From: DASZRZ01 sp963732925
GTDB lineage: Bacteria > Acidobacteriota > Terriglobia > Terriglobales > Acidobacteriaceae
Length of the DNA stretch: 64,000 nt
Assembly (NCBI GenBank): GCA_963732925.1
Contig: CAVTBJ010000012.1
Location: 744,001-808,000 of the forward strand
Direction: 5' to 3'
The notes under the pieces were generated by a model. It ran no database searches, was not told the DNA's origin, and saw only the letters and a program-made list of their open reading frames with translations. The translations under genes were made by a program, and so were the position numbers. Below, piece by piece: positions 33,834 to 43,637 of the stretch. The first letter of the stretch is position 1; each line of letters begins with the position of its first letter.

Positions 33834-35826
33834 ATGGACTTCAAGCTCTCGAGTGATTACACGCCCCGGGGCGACCAGGGCCGGGCCATCGAGTCGCTGA
33901 CCCGTGGTCTGTTCGACAGCGAAAAGCACCAGGTGCTGCTGGGCGTGACCGGCTCGGGCAAGACCTACACCATGGCCAAGGTCATCGAGCAGATGAACCG
34001 GCCGGCGCTGGTGCTGGCGCATAACAAGACGCTGGCGGCGCAGCTCTATCACGAATTCAAGCAGTTCTTTCCCGCAGAACGCAGTTGAGTATTTTGTATC
34101 GTATTACGATTATTACCAGCCGGAAGCCTACATTCCGTCGGGCGATGTGTACATCGAAAAAGAAGCTACCATCAACGACGAGCTGGATAAGCTGCGGCTT
34201 TCGGCAACGCGCTCGCTGTTCGAGCGGCGGGACTGCGTGATCGTGGCCTCGGTGTCGTGCATTTACGGCCTGGGCTCGCCGGAGGCGTACTACGGCATGC
34301 TGCTGTTCCTGGAAAAAGGGCAGAAGATCAAGCGCCAGGACATTCTGCGCAAGCTGGTAGAGATCCTCTACGAGCGCAATGACGGGGATTTCCGGCGAGG
34401 GACGTTCCGGGTGCGCGGGGACGTGATCGAAGTGTTTCCCACATACGACGACAATGCGTATCGCATCGAGCTGTTGGGAGACGAGATCGAATCGCTGGCG
34501 CAGATCGATCCGCTGTTCGGCACGGTGAAGCAGCGCTATGCGCGCCTGCCTATTTATCCCAAGTCCCATTATGTGATGAAGCCTGAGACGGAAGAGCGCG
34601 GCAGTGGACAGCATCCTCGAGGAGTTGGGGTGGTGGGAAGCGGAACTGGAGAAGCAGGGCAGAGTGGTGGAGGCCAAGCGCATCCACCAGCGCACGCGCT
34701 TTGATCTGGAGATGATTAAGGAGGTCGGCTACTGCCACGGGATTGAAAATTATTCGCGGCACTTTACCGGGCGGCTGCCGGGAGAGCCTCCGCCGACGCT
34801 GCTGGATTATGTGCCGCGGGATTACATGCTGTTCATCGACGAATCGCACCAGACGGTGCCGCAACTGCACGGCATGTGTCACGGCGACCGTTCGCGTAAG
34901 CAGACGCTGGTGGAGTACGGGTTCCGGCTGCCCTCCGCCATGGATAACCGTCCGCTCACGTTTGAGGAGTTCGAGCACCGGGTGAACCAGGTGGTGTACG
35001 TGTCGGCAACGCCCGGGCCGTATGAGCTGACGAAGTCCGCGGGAGTGGTGGTGGAGCAGATCATCCGGCCGACGGGGCTGGTGGATCCGGAGGTGGAAGT
35101 TCGCTCCGTCAAGGGCCAGATCGACGACCTGCTGCACGAGATTCGCGAGCGGGCGAAGCGCAGCGAGCGAGTGCTGGTGACCACGCTGACCAAGCGCATG
35201 GCCGAAGATCTGGCGGAGTATTACGGCGAGGTGGGCGTGCGCTGCCGCTATATGCATTCGGAGATCGAGACGCTGGAGCGGGTGAAGATTCTGCGCGACC
35301 TGCGGCAAGGGCGAGTTTGACGTGCTGATCGGGATCAACCTGCTGCGCGAAGGGCTGGATCTGCCCGAAGTCTCGCTGGTGGCGATTCTGGACGCGGACA
35401 AGGAGGGATTTCTGCGCTCTTCGGGCTCGCTGATCCAGACCATCGGACGTTGCGCGCGCCACCTGAGCGGGCGCGCCATTCTGTACGCCGACACCATGAC
35501 CGATTCCATGCGGCGGGCGATTGACGAGACCGATCGCCGGCGGGCGATTCAGCGGGCCTATAACGAGGAGCATGGGATTACTCCGGAGTCGATCGTCCGG
35601 CCGGTGGAGATGTCGCTGGCGAAGATCGTGCGAAGCGGATTACGTGGAAGTGAGCGCGGAGACGGACGGGATGCCGGAATTCAAGTCGCAGGAAGAACTG
35701 GACGCATTCATCGCCAAGCTGGAAGCGGAGATGCGCGAGTCCGCCAAGCGGTTCGAGTTTGAAAAGGCTGCCAAGCTGCGGGATACGATCAAGGATCTAC
35801 GGACGAAAGAGTTTTTGTTTGCATAA
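33834..35826 (+). pseudogene. uvrB: uvrB, excinuclease ABC subunit B, four single-base frameshifts as read
   Basis: The UvrB sequence is complete but spread over successive frames: Walker A (GVTGSGKT), the beta-hairpin (reading YFVSYYDYYQPEAYIPSGD once corrected), the DESHQTVPQ box, helicase motifs (VSATPGPYE, GINLLREGLDLPEVS, QTIGRCARH) and the C-terminal UVR motif (FEKAAKLRDTI). Each of four points gains one base: about 34074, 34601, 35310 and 35630. Removing one G or C at each restores a normal protein of about 660 residues. UvrB is the damage-loading helicase of nucleotide excision repair and is rarely lost, so sequencing or assembly errors are more likely than a true pseudogene. Confidence 0.9.
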
Positions 35827-35895
35827 GCGGATCCGAGTGACGGATGAGGGCGTCCCGGCCCATGCAGATCTAGAGGAATAGGGGAGGAATAGGGT

Positions 35896-35920
35896 CCTTC
35901 GCTTCGTTCAGGGTGACAGA
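35896..35920. repeat. dispersed intergenic repeat copy
   Basis: CTTCGCTTCGTTCAGGGTGA followed by CAGA, between uvrB and the chemoreceptor terminator. Confidence 0.6.
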
Positions 35921-35945
35921 CTGGTTGAGGCCTAAGCAAATGCAA

Positions 35946-35972
35946 AGGGCGTCCCATACTGCCGGACGCCCT
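35946..35972 (-). terminator. rho-independent terminator candidate for the chemoreceptor gene
   Basis: AGGGCGTCC (35946-35954) and GGACGCCCT (35964-35972) pair perfectly over 9 bases around a 9-base loop. On the minus strand TTTGCATTTGC follows. It lies 137 bases beyond the chemoreceptor stop, in the convergent gap with uvrB. Confidence 0.6.
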
Positions 35973-36108
35973 GCAAGCACCGCCTGATATTGCCGCGGCA
36001 CAAACATCGTTTGTTTCGCCTTCCGGCGCGCCTCCCTCTTTGCGGCGCGCTTCCCGTGCAGAGACTTGTATCGCGATTCGCCAGGCAAGCCAAATGACCG
36101 GAGTAACC

Positions 36109-37553
36109 TCAGGAGATTCCCAAGGGCACAGAGGAATTCGCGGCGGCGGCAATTTCGGCGGCCAGAGCTTCGGCCTTGAGCGCCGGGGTGGTGCGCAAGC
36201 GGCCGAGGGCTTCGTGCAACCGCATGGTGGAGCGTACGACCTGCTCGACGGAGGCGACGGCTTTCTGGGAAGATTCCGAGCCCTGGCGGGCCAGGCGCAG
36301 CGTGTTCTGCAGGGAGGCGGCGAGAGCGTGCGCGTCCTGCAGGCGTTCCCGGCCTTCCTCGGCGACGGATTCGGTGCGGGCAGAGGCCTGCTCCAGCGAG
36401 GACGAGACCTGAGCAAATACTTCTACGGCCTGTTCCATGCCGTGGGCGCCGGTTTCGGCCATGCGGTTTGCCTGCTCGACCACGGCCGCAGATTCGTTGG
36501 CTTCGGCGTGAATGGATTGCAGCAGGGTAACCACGCTTTGCGTGGACTTGCGGGAATGTTCTCCCAGCTTGCGCAGTTCGGCATCCAGGACGGCTAGGCC
36601 GTTGCCGGCCTGGGCGGCGCGGGAGGCCTCCATGGCCGCGCTGAGGGCGAGCAGATGAGTTTCGTTAATGATATTGATGACCTGGTAGACCTCAAGAGAG
36701 CGTTCGCCCAGCGTTTTGATGTGCTGGCCGGCGGTTTTCATGGCTCCGCGAATGCGTTCGGCGGTTACGGCAGCTTCGGTGAGCGCCTGCCCGCTTTCTG
36801 CCGCCACATCGATAGCACGCTTGCTGGCCAGCATGGCGGTTTCGGCGACCGCCACGGTTTCCCGCAGGGCGGCGGTGAATCTCTCAACGGAAGAAGAGAA
36901 GGATGTGAGTTCCTGCTGCTCGCGGGTGATGGCCGCGGCCGATGACTCTGTGGCGGCTAGTCCCTGGCGCGCGCTATTGCCGACTTCCGAGCCGCAGTCG
37001 TGAATCTTGTCGACCATGCGGGAGAGGCTTTCCAGCATGCGATTCATGGCTTCCGCCAGCCCAGCGGACGCGTCGGCAGTGACCTGGGCGCGCTTGGATA
37101 GATCGCCGTGGCCGACTTGCGCGGCAATTTCGGCGAAATTCGCCATGTTGCGCTCGATGTTCTGCTGGCTACTTTCCGAGCTATCGGTACGCTCGGCCAT
37201 CTGCGCCACCTGGTTATAGCGCTCGGCAACCAGGCAAATTCGTCTTCGGAGTGGATCTCGACAGGGACGGTGTAGTCGCCGCCGGCAAGGCGTTCGGAGA
37301 AGTCGGTGAGTTGCTCAACTGGGACGAAGCACGCGGCTGCTGAGCTGAATGACGAGCGCGACGGACGCGGCGACTACGATGAAAGCGGCTCCGAGCAAGC
37401 GGAAGCCCGCTCCCTGGGGCAGCGCGCCGAAATCCTGGATGCCCAGTCCGCCGCCGCGGCTCCCGCACCATAGGCGAGCAACAAAACTAGCATCAGCGCC
37501 GCGGCGTTGATCCCGGTCCACTTCCAGAGGTTGGCGTTCATGCGCCCTTTCAT
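36109..37553 (-). pseudogene. methyl-accepting chemotaxis protein without a sensor domain, three frameshifts as read
   Basis: The start is the ATG at 37553, preceded by GGGGAG. Correcting three single-base indels (about 37449 missing, 37320 extra, 37227 missing) gives two membrane helices with only about 12 residues between them, a HAMP domain (VEQLTDFSERLAGGDYTVPV, then DEFAWLAERYNQVAQM) and a cytoplasmic signalling helix bundle (36109-37209). The hairpin tip reads INETHLLALSAAMEASRAA, close to the MCP consensus. There is no periplasmic ligand domain. As read, only the C-terminal 366 residues form one frame. It follows the phosphorelay operon on the same strand after 178 bases. Like uvrB it may be intact in the organism. 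Confidence 0.88.
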
Positions 37554-37730
37554 GTGTCTCCCCAACAGGGTTCTTCCCCAAAATCGCTTGTAGAGTACCT
37601 GAGCAGATTGCTGGGACGGCAAAACCGAAGGACAGTGAAGCAATGACCGTATGGGCGTTGGCCCGGCGGGTCGCGGTGAACGTTCTCATACGGGACTGAG
37701 CGGGGAATCGAAGCCACTTGGTGATTCCCG

Positions 37731-38168
37731 CTACAGGAGGGGATGGGGCTGTTTCAGGCCATCTTTGGGGGAATGGGCGTTCAGCAGACTGCGGACGCGC
37801 TTTGGGCTGAGGTGCGCGGCGGCATTGGCCGGGCGGGCGTCTTTTTCCACGGCGGAGATTCGTTGTACCAGTTCGTAGAGACGCAACGTCATGTTGTGAA
37901 TGGCGCGAATCTGTTCCCGCGCCTGGGGGCTGACCGCCTCGGGGTCCAGCAGCAGAAGCTCCGCGTTTCCCAAGACTGAACTGAGGGTGTTGTTGATCTG
38001 GTGGCGCGAGTCCAGGAGAAAACGCCCGGCCGCGGCCAGGGGCTCGATTTCCGCCAGGAGGCTTTCGGCATCGTGCGCGCGCGCCAGAGCGACACTCAGC
38101 TCCGCGGCGGTTTCAGCAGACTGGCAGCGGGAGAGAGCCTCTTCCGGGGTTGGCGAGCTTTCAGGCAT
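37731..38168 (-). CDS. H-box (DHp-like) protein without ATPase domain
   Basis: AGGAG 7 bases upstream of the ATG at 38168 sets the start. 145 residues. Residues 50-72 read FLLDSRHQINNTLSSVLGNA, the H-box of histidine kinases of the HEVNNPL type with His56 as the candidate phospho-site, followed by a second helix (REQIRAIHNMTLRLYELVQRI). The product then ends in a short polar tail, with no HATPase domain. It may be a phosphotransfer or dimerisation partner for the 969-residue kinase encoded three genes upstream. Its start overlaps the end of the receiver-Fis gene by 8 bases, so translation is likely coupled. Confidence 0.75.
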   Translation of the reverse strand: MPESSPTPEEALSRCQSAETAAELSVALARAHDAESLLAEIEPLAAAGRFLLDSRHQINNTLSSVLGNAELLLLDPEAVSPQAREQIRAIHNMTLRLYELVQRISAVEKDARPANAAAHLSPKRVRSLLNAHSPKDGLKQPHPLL

Positions 38169-38781
38169 GCGCTTCTCCTTGAGGATTTGCATTGGAAGGT
38201 GTGGCGATCTGATAGCGCTTGAGTTTGCGGTACAGGGTGGCGCGACTGATACCGAGCAGCTTGCCGGCCATGATCTTGTCGCCGTTGACCTGATGAAAGA
38301 CCCGTTCGATTGTGGCACGTTCAATTTCGCTGAGCCGGGTGACATCGTCCCCGGGTACGCCGGGAGCTACAAGGCGTGGCTGCCAGGGAGAGCGGGCAGC
38401 GGCGCTCAGCAGGATTCTTTGCTGAATGCGCTGCAGCAGGAGGCGGAGCTGGGCAGCATCGAACGGCTTGGGCAGATAGTCACAGGCCCCCAGGCGCATG
38501 GCCTGCACGACCGAGTCGAAGGATCCGTCGGCGGTGACGATTGCCACCTCGACAGGGATGGCGGCGGTTTTCCATTGCGATAGCAGCGCGTAGCCAAACA
38601 TGTCGGGCAAGTGGGGATCGAGCAGGATGAGGTCGGGCGCAGCGTCCGGGAAGCGGGCGAGGGCGGCGCGGCCAGAAGAGGCTTCGGCGGTCTCGAATTC
38701 CAGGGAAGAGGCAACTGACATGGCGATGGTGCGGACGGCGGGATCGCGATCCACCACCAGCAGGCGAAGCGGCAGGGTCAT
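38161..38781 (-). CDS. receiver plus Fis-type HTH response regulator (RegA/PrrA/ActR-like)
   Basis: 206 residues. Residues 1-120 are a receiver with the acidic residues DRD (11-13), phospho-acceptor Asp55 in LILLDPHLPD and the Lys in LPKPFD. Residues about 155-198 are a Fis-type helix-turn-helix (VFHQVNGDKIMAGKLLGISR, then ATLYRKLKRY). There is no AAA+ domain, so this is the RegA/PrrA/ActR layout rather than NtrC. It is the third gene of the operon, overlapping its upstream neighbour by 4 bases (ATGA) and its downstream neighbour by 8. It is the only gene of the operon with a DNA-binding domain, so it is the probable transcriptional output. Confidence 0.92.
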   Translation of the reverse strand: MTLPLRLLVVDRDPAVRTIAMSVASSLEFETAEASSGRAALARFPDAAPDLILLDPHLPDMFGYALLSQWKTAAIPVEVAIVTADGSFDSVVQAMRLGACDYLPKPFDAAQLRLLLQRIQQRILLSAAARSPWQPRLVAPGVPGDDVTRLSEIERATIERVFHQVNGDKIMAGKLLGISRATLYRKLKRYQIATPSNANPQGEAHA

Positions 38782-39185
38782 TGAGGGTCTCCAATTACGC
38801 GGCTGACCACAGAGATGAATTGCTGAACGCGAAAGGGTTTTTCAACGCAAGCGGCCCCGGTTCGGCGGAGGGTAGCCGCAGTCTCCTCGTTGACAATGTC
38901 TCCGGTGATAAAGACCAGGCGTGGAAGCAGTTCGGGCCGGTGCTGGGCGATCCAATTATGGACGTCGGCGCCATCGACACCGCCGGGAGTGCGCATATCG
39001 GAGACTACGCCGAGAAAAGGACGATCCTGGCGCAACAACTCAAGAGCTTCGACCCCGGAACCGACGGGAAGGACGGCGTATCCGGCGCGCTCCAGAACGG
39101 CCTGCACGAAAGCCATGACGGAAGGTTCGTCTTCGATGACAAGAACAGGAGACCTGAAGCCATGGTCGATCTGCATTGCGTTCAT
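38778..39185 (-). CDS. single-domain response regulator
   Basis: 135 residues, all receiver domain: acidic IEDE (17-20), the Asp63 region GVVSDMRTPGG, Thr in FITGD and the Lys in VEKPFRVQQF. There is no output domain. Such receivers often shuttle phosphate in a relay or tune a kinase. It overlaps the kinase gene by 4 bases (39182-39185) and the next regulator gene by 4 bases (38778-38781), both ATGA-type junctions, which argues for coupled translation and fixed stoichiometry. Confidence 0.92.
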   Translation of the reverse strand: MNAMQIDHGFRSPVLVIEDEPSVMAFVQAVLERAGYAVLPVGSGVEALELLRQDRPFLGVVSDMRTPGGVDGADVHNWIAQHRPELLPRLVFITGDIVNEETAATLRRTGAACVEKPFRVQQFISVVSRVIGDPQ

Positions 39186-42091
39186 CCTGAACCTCCTGGA
39201 CCGGGACGATTGCCGGAAGCGGTTGCCGGGTGGGCGGTGGGGGAAAGCGCCAAGTCATGGTTGGACTCGGCCGGGAGCGCATTGACCGGCAGCCGCACAG
39301 TAAAGGTTGCGCCCTGATCGGGATTATTCCGGCAGGTAATGTCCCCTCCGTGCTCCCGCAGAATTCCGTAACAGATACTCAGTCCCAATCCGGTCCCCTT
39401 TCCTACTTCCTTGGTGGTGAAGAAGGGATCGAAGATCTTGTCGGGATAAAGAATGCCGTCGCCGCTGTCGCGGAAACTGACTTCCACCAGGCCATCGGGG
39501 GTGGAGCGCGTGGTTACGTCGATGCGGCCGGGGCGGTTGGTCTCGCTGACGGCGTCATAGGCGTTGTTCAAAATGTTGAGAAACACCTGTTGCAGTTGAT
39601 GAGCATCTCCCACGATCTGGGGCAGGCGTTCGTCGAAGTGCTCCGCGATCTGGACGCCATGACTGGCGAAGTCATAGTTGCGCAAGGCCAGGGTGCGGCG
39701 CACGATGTCATTGACTTGCAGGGGAGAGCGCTGCGGAGGCATTTGCCGGGCGAAGCTGAGCAGGTTCTGCACGATCTGCTTGGTGCGCTGGGCCTCCTGC
39801 ATGATGACCCGCAGGTCCTTGCGCGCGGGCTCGGGAATGCCGGGCTGGTCGAGCAGAAGATCGGCAAAGCCGAGAATGGCAGTGAGGGGATTGTTGACCT
39901 CGTGCGCGACTCCGGAAACCAGTTGGCCGACGGCCGCCATTTTTTCCGTGTGCATGAGCTTGGCCTGCAGCATGGCGGCATCGGTAATGTCGGTCATCAG
40001 AACGACGAGGCTGGTGATGGAGCCGTTCTCGTCGCGCATGGGACTGAGATTTGCGGAGAACTGACCGCCGCGTCCGCGGCCGAGCAGAACGGGCAGCTCA
40101 AGATGGTCGACCTGCTGTCCGGCAAGGGTTTGCGCCAGGGCATCGAGCAGGGGAAGACGGCGTCCGGGGGGAATCAGATCGAGGAGTGGATGCCCGATGA
40201 GGTCCTCGCGGGTGTAGCCGCCAGCCTCGAAGCAGCGCCGGTTGGCATAGGTAATGATGCCCGCCGGGTCCAGAACCAGGATCATGCTCTGTGTGTTGTT
40301 CAGGATTTTGGTATTGAAGTCCCGCTGGCGCTGCAGTTCGCCCTGGAAGTTTTTCTGCTCGGTAATATCAAGGATGAGGCCGCGGTACTGCACCACGTGG
40401 CCTTGCGAATCGCGGACGGCGAAGGCGTTCTGCAAGGTGTGAATCAGGGCCCCGTCTTTACGCAGCAGGGTCTCTTCATAGTTGCGCACTGCGCCGCGGT
40501 GCTCTAGTTCGGCGACAAAACGGGCCCGCTGGGCGGGATACATGTAAATGCGACCGGGAATATCGACCTGGAGCAGTTCCTCGCGGCTCGGGTATCCGAG
40601 CATGCGGACCAGAGCGTCATTGACCTCGATGAAGCGGCCTTCCGGGGTGGAGAAGAAGATGCCCTCCTGGATGGTGTCGAACAACTCGCGGTAGCGGCGC
40701 TCGGCTTCTTCCCGGTCCGTGATGTCTTTAAGCACGTGAATGGTCTGCCGGTGATCGGGAGTTTCGCCAGTAATCTGGGAGGTTGAGACCAGATAGGTGC
40801 GATCGAAGGCAGGATGGACGTACTGGTCGATGCTGCGGCTGGAGTTGGAGCAGAAGGGACATTGCCCGCCGGAGCCGTCGGAAGCAAGCGAGAGCAGGGC
40901 CTGCGTGGTCAGGCCGATGAGGTCGCGGGGCGCGACCCCGATGAAGTCGGCGAATGGGCGGTTGACGCGCAGGACGCGATATTCGGCATCGTGCACGAGG
41001 ATGAAATCGCCGATGGCATCGAAGACCTCAATCCAGTGATGGTTGGCCTTGTGCATGCGGGTGAACAGGCGCGCATTGTCGACCGCGATGACCAGCTGGT
41101 CCACCAGAGAGGGAAGAATTTCGGATGCAGGGGGGGCGTCTGCGAGGCAGAAAACACCCAGCAGAGCGCCGCCGGCGGCGGAAAGACGGGCCAGGGTGAC
41201 GTCCTTCCAGGCAAGGCTGTCGGCGACAGTGGCGCCAAGAACGTCACGCGCCGAGCCCGAGATAATGGGAGCGGCGTTGCGGCGAAGAGCCTCGTCCAAC
41301 GCCAGGGCGAGTGCGGGAAACAGCGCGGGGTCAGCGTTGGGAGCGAAGGCCCGAACCTGCAGGCGGCCCGCCGTAGCCAGAGCGATGGCTCCGGCCTTGG
41401 CCCCGAAGGCGGCGGGAACACGGGTGACGAATCCGGAGAGCAGGTCCGGGAGACGGGTAAACGAGTTCAGTTCGTGTACGAGATTTAGCAGGTTGTGGGT
41501 TTGCCGAGTTCGTGCCTCGGCGGTGGTGTGAAGCTCAGTTTTGGAGATGGCCACGGCGGCAACCGCACAGATGCGGTCCAGCAGCGCGAGATCCGAAGGC
41601 GAAAGCCGATGCTCCGCGCTGGGACCGACGAGCATCACCAACTCAGGAGCGCCGGAAGGCTGGATGGGAACCACGACCAGTTCTGAGATGCCGGCGAGAG
41701 CGGCAAGCTCCTCGAACTGCGGCCGAATGGGAACGAACATTGGCTGGCCGGATTCCAGTGCCGCCTGGCTCACGTCGGCAAGGAAGGCGGAACAGGCTGC
41801 GGCCGCCTGGCGCAGCGCTTCCGGATTCCCCTGGGAGGCCGCAGCCTGGAGGCGTGGCGGCTTGGAATTCTGCAGTACCCACACGGCCCGCGCCTGGAAC
41901 AGAACGCGAATATGCTCCGCGAGGAACTGGAGAAGTGCGGGCACTTCCAGCGAGGACTGCAGCGATTGCACGCAGTCCAGAAGCAAGTGGAGGCGAAGCT
42001 CCCCGCCAGGAGCGGCAGCCGCGATCTCGTTGGTACTTCTGAAGCTGCGCGGAGATTCGTCGCCCGCTTGGTTCTCGTATGCGGAAGTCAT
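39182..42091 (-). CDS. soluble hybrid-sensor histidine kinase with GAF and PAS domains
   Basis: The ATG at 42091 gives 969 residues. No membrane helix is visible. Two GAF-like domains (about 35-180 and 200-335) are followed by three PAS domains (about 345-465, 470-590, 600-715), the first containing a CPFC pair (GGQCPFCSN). The H-box is SGVAHEVNNPLTAILGFADL with His730, and the ATPase domain has the N-box (NILNNAYDAV) and G-boxes (DSGDGI, GKGTGLGLSI). A Pro/Gly-rich tail ends the protein. It would sense an internal signal, possibly redox through the CPFC pair, and phosphorylate the two regulators encoded next. First gene of a four-gene overlapping operon. Confidence 0.93.
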   Translation of the reverse strand: MTSAYENQAGDESPRSFRSTNEIAAAAPGGELRLHLLLDCVQSLQSSLEVPALLQFLAEHIRVLFQARAVWVLQNSKPPRLQAAASQGNPEALRQAAAACSAFLADVSQAALESGQPMFVPIRPQFEELAALAGISELVVVPIQPSGAPELVMLVGPSAEHRLSPSDLALLDRICAVAAVAISKTELHTTAEARTRQTHNLLNLVHELNSFTRLPDLLSGFVTRVPAAFGAKAGAIALATAGRLQVRAFAPNADPALFPALALALDEALRRNAAPIISGSARDVLGATVADSLAWKDVTLARLSAAGGALLGVFCLADAPPASEILPSLVDQLVIAVDNARLFTRMHKANHHWIEVFDAIGDFILVHDAEYRVLRVNRPFADFIGVAPRDLIGLTTQALLSLASDGSGGQCPFCSNSSRSIDQYVHPAFDRTYLVSTSQITGETPDHRQTIHVLKDITDREEAERRYRELFDTIQEGIFFSTPEGRFIEVNDALVRMLGYPSREELLQVDIPGRIYMYPAQRARFVAELEHRGAVRNYEETLLRKDGALIHTLQNAFAVRDSQGHVVQYRGLILDITEQKNFQGELQRQRDFNTKILNNTQSMILVLDPAGIITYANRRCFEAGGYTREDLIGHPLLDLIPPGRRLPLLDALAQTLAGQQVDHLELPVLLGRGRGGQFSANLSPMRDENGSITSLVVLMTDITDAAMLQAKLMHTEKMAAVGQLVSGVAHEVNNPLTAILGFADLLLDQPGIPEPARKDLRVIMQEAQRTKQIVQNLLSFARQMPPQRSPLQVNDIVRRTLALRNYDFASHGVQIAEHFDERLPQIVGDAHQLQQVFLNILNNAYDAVSETNRPGRIDVTTRSTPDGLVEVSFRDSGDGILYPDKIFDPFFTTKEVGKGTGLGLSICYGILREHGGDITCRNNPDQGATFTVRLPVNALPAESNHDLALSPTAHPATASGNRPGPGGSG

Positions 42092-42121
42092 GAGCTGACA
42101 AGCACTTGCCTTGTAGGGAAC

Positions 42122-42140
42122 ACTCAATCTCAAATTGAGT
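42122..42140. promoter_or_regulatory. inverted repeat upstream of the phosphorelay operon
   Basis: ACTCAAT-CTCAA-ATTGAGT is a perfect 7-base inverted repeat with a 5-base centre, 31-49 bases upstream of the kinase start. Its position fits an operator over or near the promoter. The cognate regulator is unknown; the operon's own Fis-type regulator is one candidate. Confidence 0.5.
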
Positions 42141-42292
42141 CAAGGAAATCGAGTGATACGGCTCAAAAGTGACAACGGGAGAAGAAGCACTTGAACACCC
42201 GGCAGACCGCCTGGACCTGTCGCAATCCTGCGGGCCGATTCTAAGTCGTGTCTGGAACAACAAGGAACCCGAAGCGTTCTCCGGGATAGCCG

Positions 42293-43552
42293 CTAGGGCG
42301 AGATGGTAATGAAGACGGGACTGCTGGGGGTGGGAATGGAAGTTACGATCTGGTCGTTCAAGGTGGCAATACTGGCGACGGAATTGGTGCCGTGATTGGC
42401 TACGAACACCTTGCTGTTGTCAGGAGAGGCTGCGATCCAGACCGGATTTGCGGAAGCGCTGCCCAGGGAGATGGTCTTGCTCACCTGAAGGTTGAGGGAA
42501 TCGATTACGGAAACGTCGTTGGACGCGGAATTGGCGGTGTAGGCACGGGTACCGTCGGAGAGGGCGACGACGGCAACGGGAGCGGTACCGACGGGAATGG
42601 TGGCCAGCAGGCGGTCGGCGTCGGCATCAACGTCAAAAACGCTGACGGTGTTGGAACCGCTATTCGCCACCCACAGGCGCTGCAGCTTCTGGTCAAAGAA
42701 CGCCTGAGTGGGCGAGGTGCCGACGACCAGTTCATCGAGAACAGTGTCGGTTGAGGTATCGATGACGGAGATGGTTCCACTGCCGCGATTGACAACGTAT
42801 AGCCGCGAGCCATCGGTATTCATGACCGCCCACACGGGACTGGCTCCGACGTTAATGGTCGCGGTATTCCGCATCGTGGCGGTGGTGATCACCGAAACGG
42901 AAGCGTCGTCCTGATTGAGGGCGTAGACTTTGGTTCGGTCGGGGGTCTCTGCCAGCGCCACGGGCCTGGTTCCGACCGGCACGGGATCTCCCTGCAGCAG
43001 GCCCAGGCCGGCACTGACCACCGCGACGCTGTTCGTACCGGAACAGGCGACGTAAACGCAGGCGACGTTGGAACCGGATGAGGCCCTGCAATTTCCGAGG
43101 GAGCTGCCTTCCGTAGAAGCAACAAAGACCGGGCGAGAGCCGGGAGGCAGATTGACATGTTGCACCTGAGTGGAGGCCAGGGTGGGAGCGTAGAAGGCGA
43201 CATCGTCCTGATCGCGGTCGGCGACGAACGCCGTGCCCTGGCCGAACAGGAACATGGCATGAACCGGTCCACTTCCGACGACAAAGTTCCCAACGTTGGT
43301 GTCGCCGGAGACATTGATCTGCGTGGTAGTGCCGCCGGCGTTCACAACCAGAGCCGTGTGGGAAGCTTGGGGATCACCGCCCGGCTTGGAAATCACACTG
43401 ACGATCGGGCGGTAGGTGTAGCCGCACGCTACCAGGGCCACAGCGAGCGCGGAAATCATGCCTGCGAAGGCGGTCCTGCGGAACGAATTCGCCTTCAGCG
43501 TCTTCAACACGTGGGTCTTGGCTTGCAATCCTGGGGTGAATAGCCTGCTCAT
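42293..43552 (-). CDS. YncE-like seven-bladed beta-propeller lipoprotein
   Basis: 419 residues with repeated blades of the form VYVVNRGSGTISVIDTST and VWVANSGSNTVSVFDV, typical of YncE/YVTN propellers. The N-terminus has a hydrophobic segment ending in a lipobox (SALAVALVACGYTY), so it is probably lipid-anchored and exported. The first 31 residues before the hydrophobic segment may not be translated; the Met at 43459 is an alternative start. These propellers bind ligands or partners, but no specific role can be given. It is monocistronic between the phosphorelay operon and Ku. Confidence 0.85.
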   Translation of the reverse strand: MSRLFTPGLQAKTHVLKTLKANSFRRTAFAGMISALAVALVACGYTYRPIVSVISKPGGDPQASHTALVVNAGGTTTQINVSGDTNVGNFVVGSGPVHAMFLFGQGTAFVADRDQDDVAFYAPTLASTQVQHVNLPPGSRPVFVASTEGSSLGNCRASSGSNVACVYVACSGTNSVAVVSAGLGLLQGDPVPVGTRPVALAETPDRTKVYALNQDDASVSVITTATMRNTATINVGASPVWAVMNTDGSRLYVVNRGSGTISVIDTSTDTVLDELVVGTSPTQAFFDQKLQRLWVANSGSNTVSVFDVDADADRLLATIPVGTAPVAVVALSDGTRAYTANSASNDVSVIDSLNLQVSKTISLGSASANPVWIAASPDNSKVFVANHGTNSVASIATLNDQIVTSIPTPSSPVFITISP

Positions 43553-43637
43553 GGGGTGCAGCTATTGTAAATGGCTGAGGCAGGGTTGTCACAGTGGAGC
43601 GCGAACCTTCCCCTTGCGAGAGTGGTTTTGCGGTAGC

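Noticed and set aside
35870..36088. Basic 72-codon minus-strand frame
   Set aside because: It contains the chemoreceptor terminator hairpin and a repeat copy, so it is unlikely to be translated.
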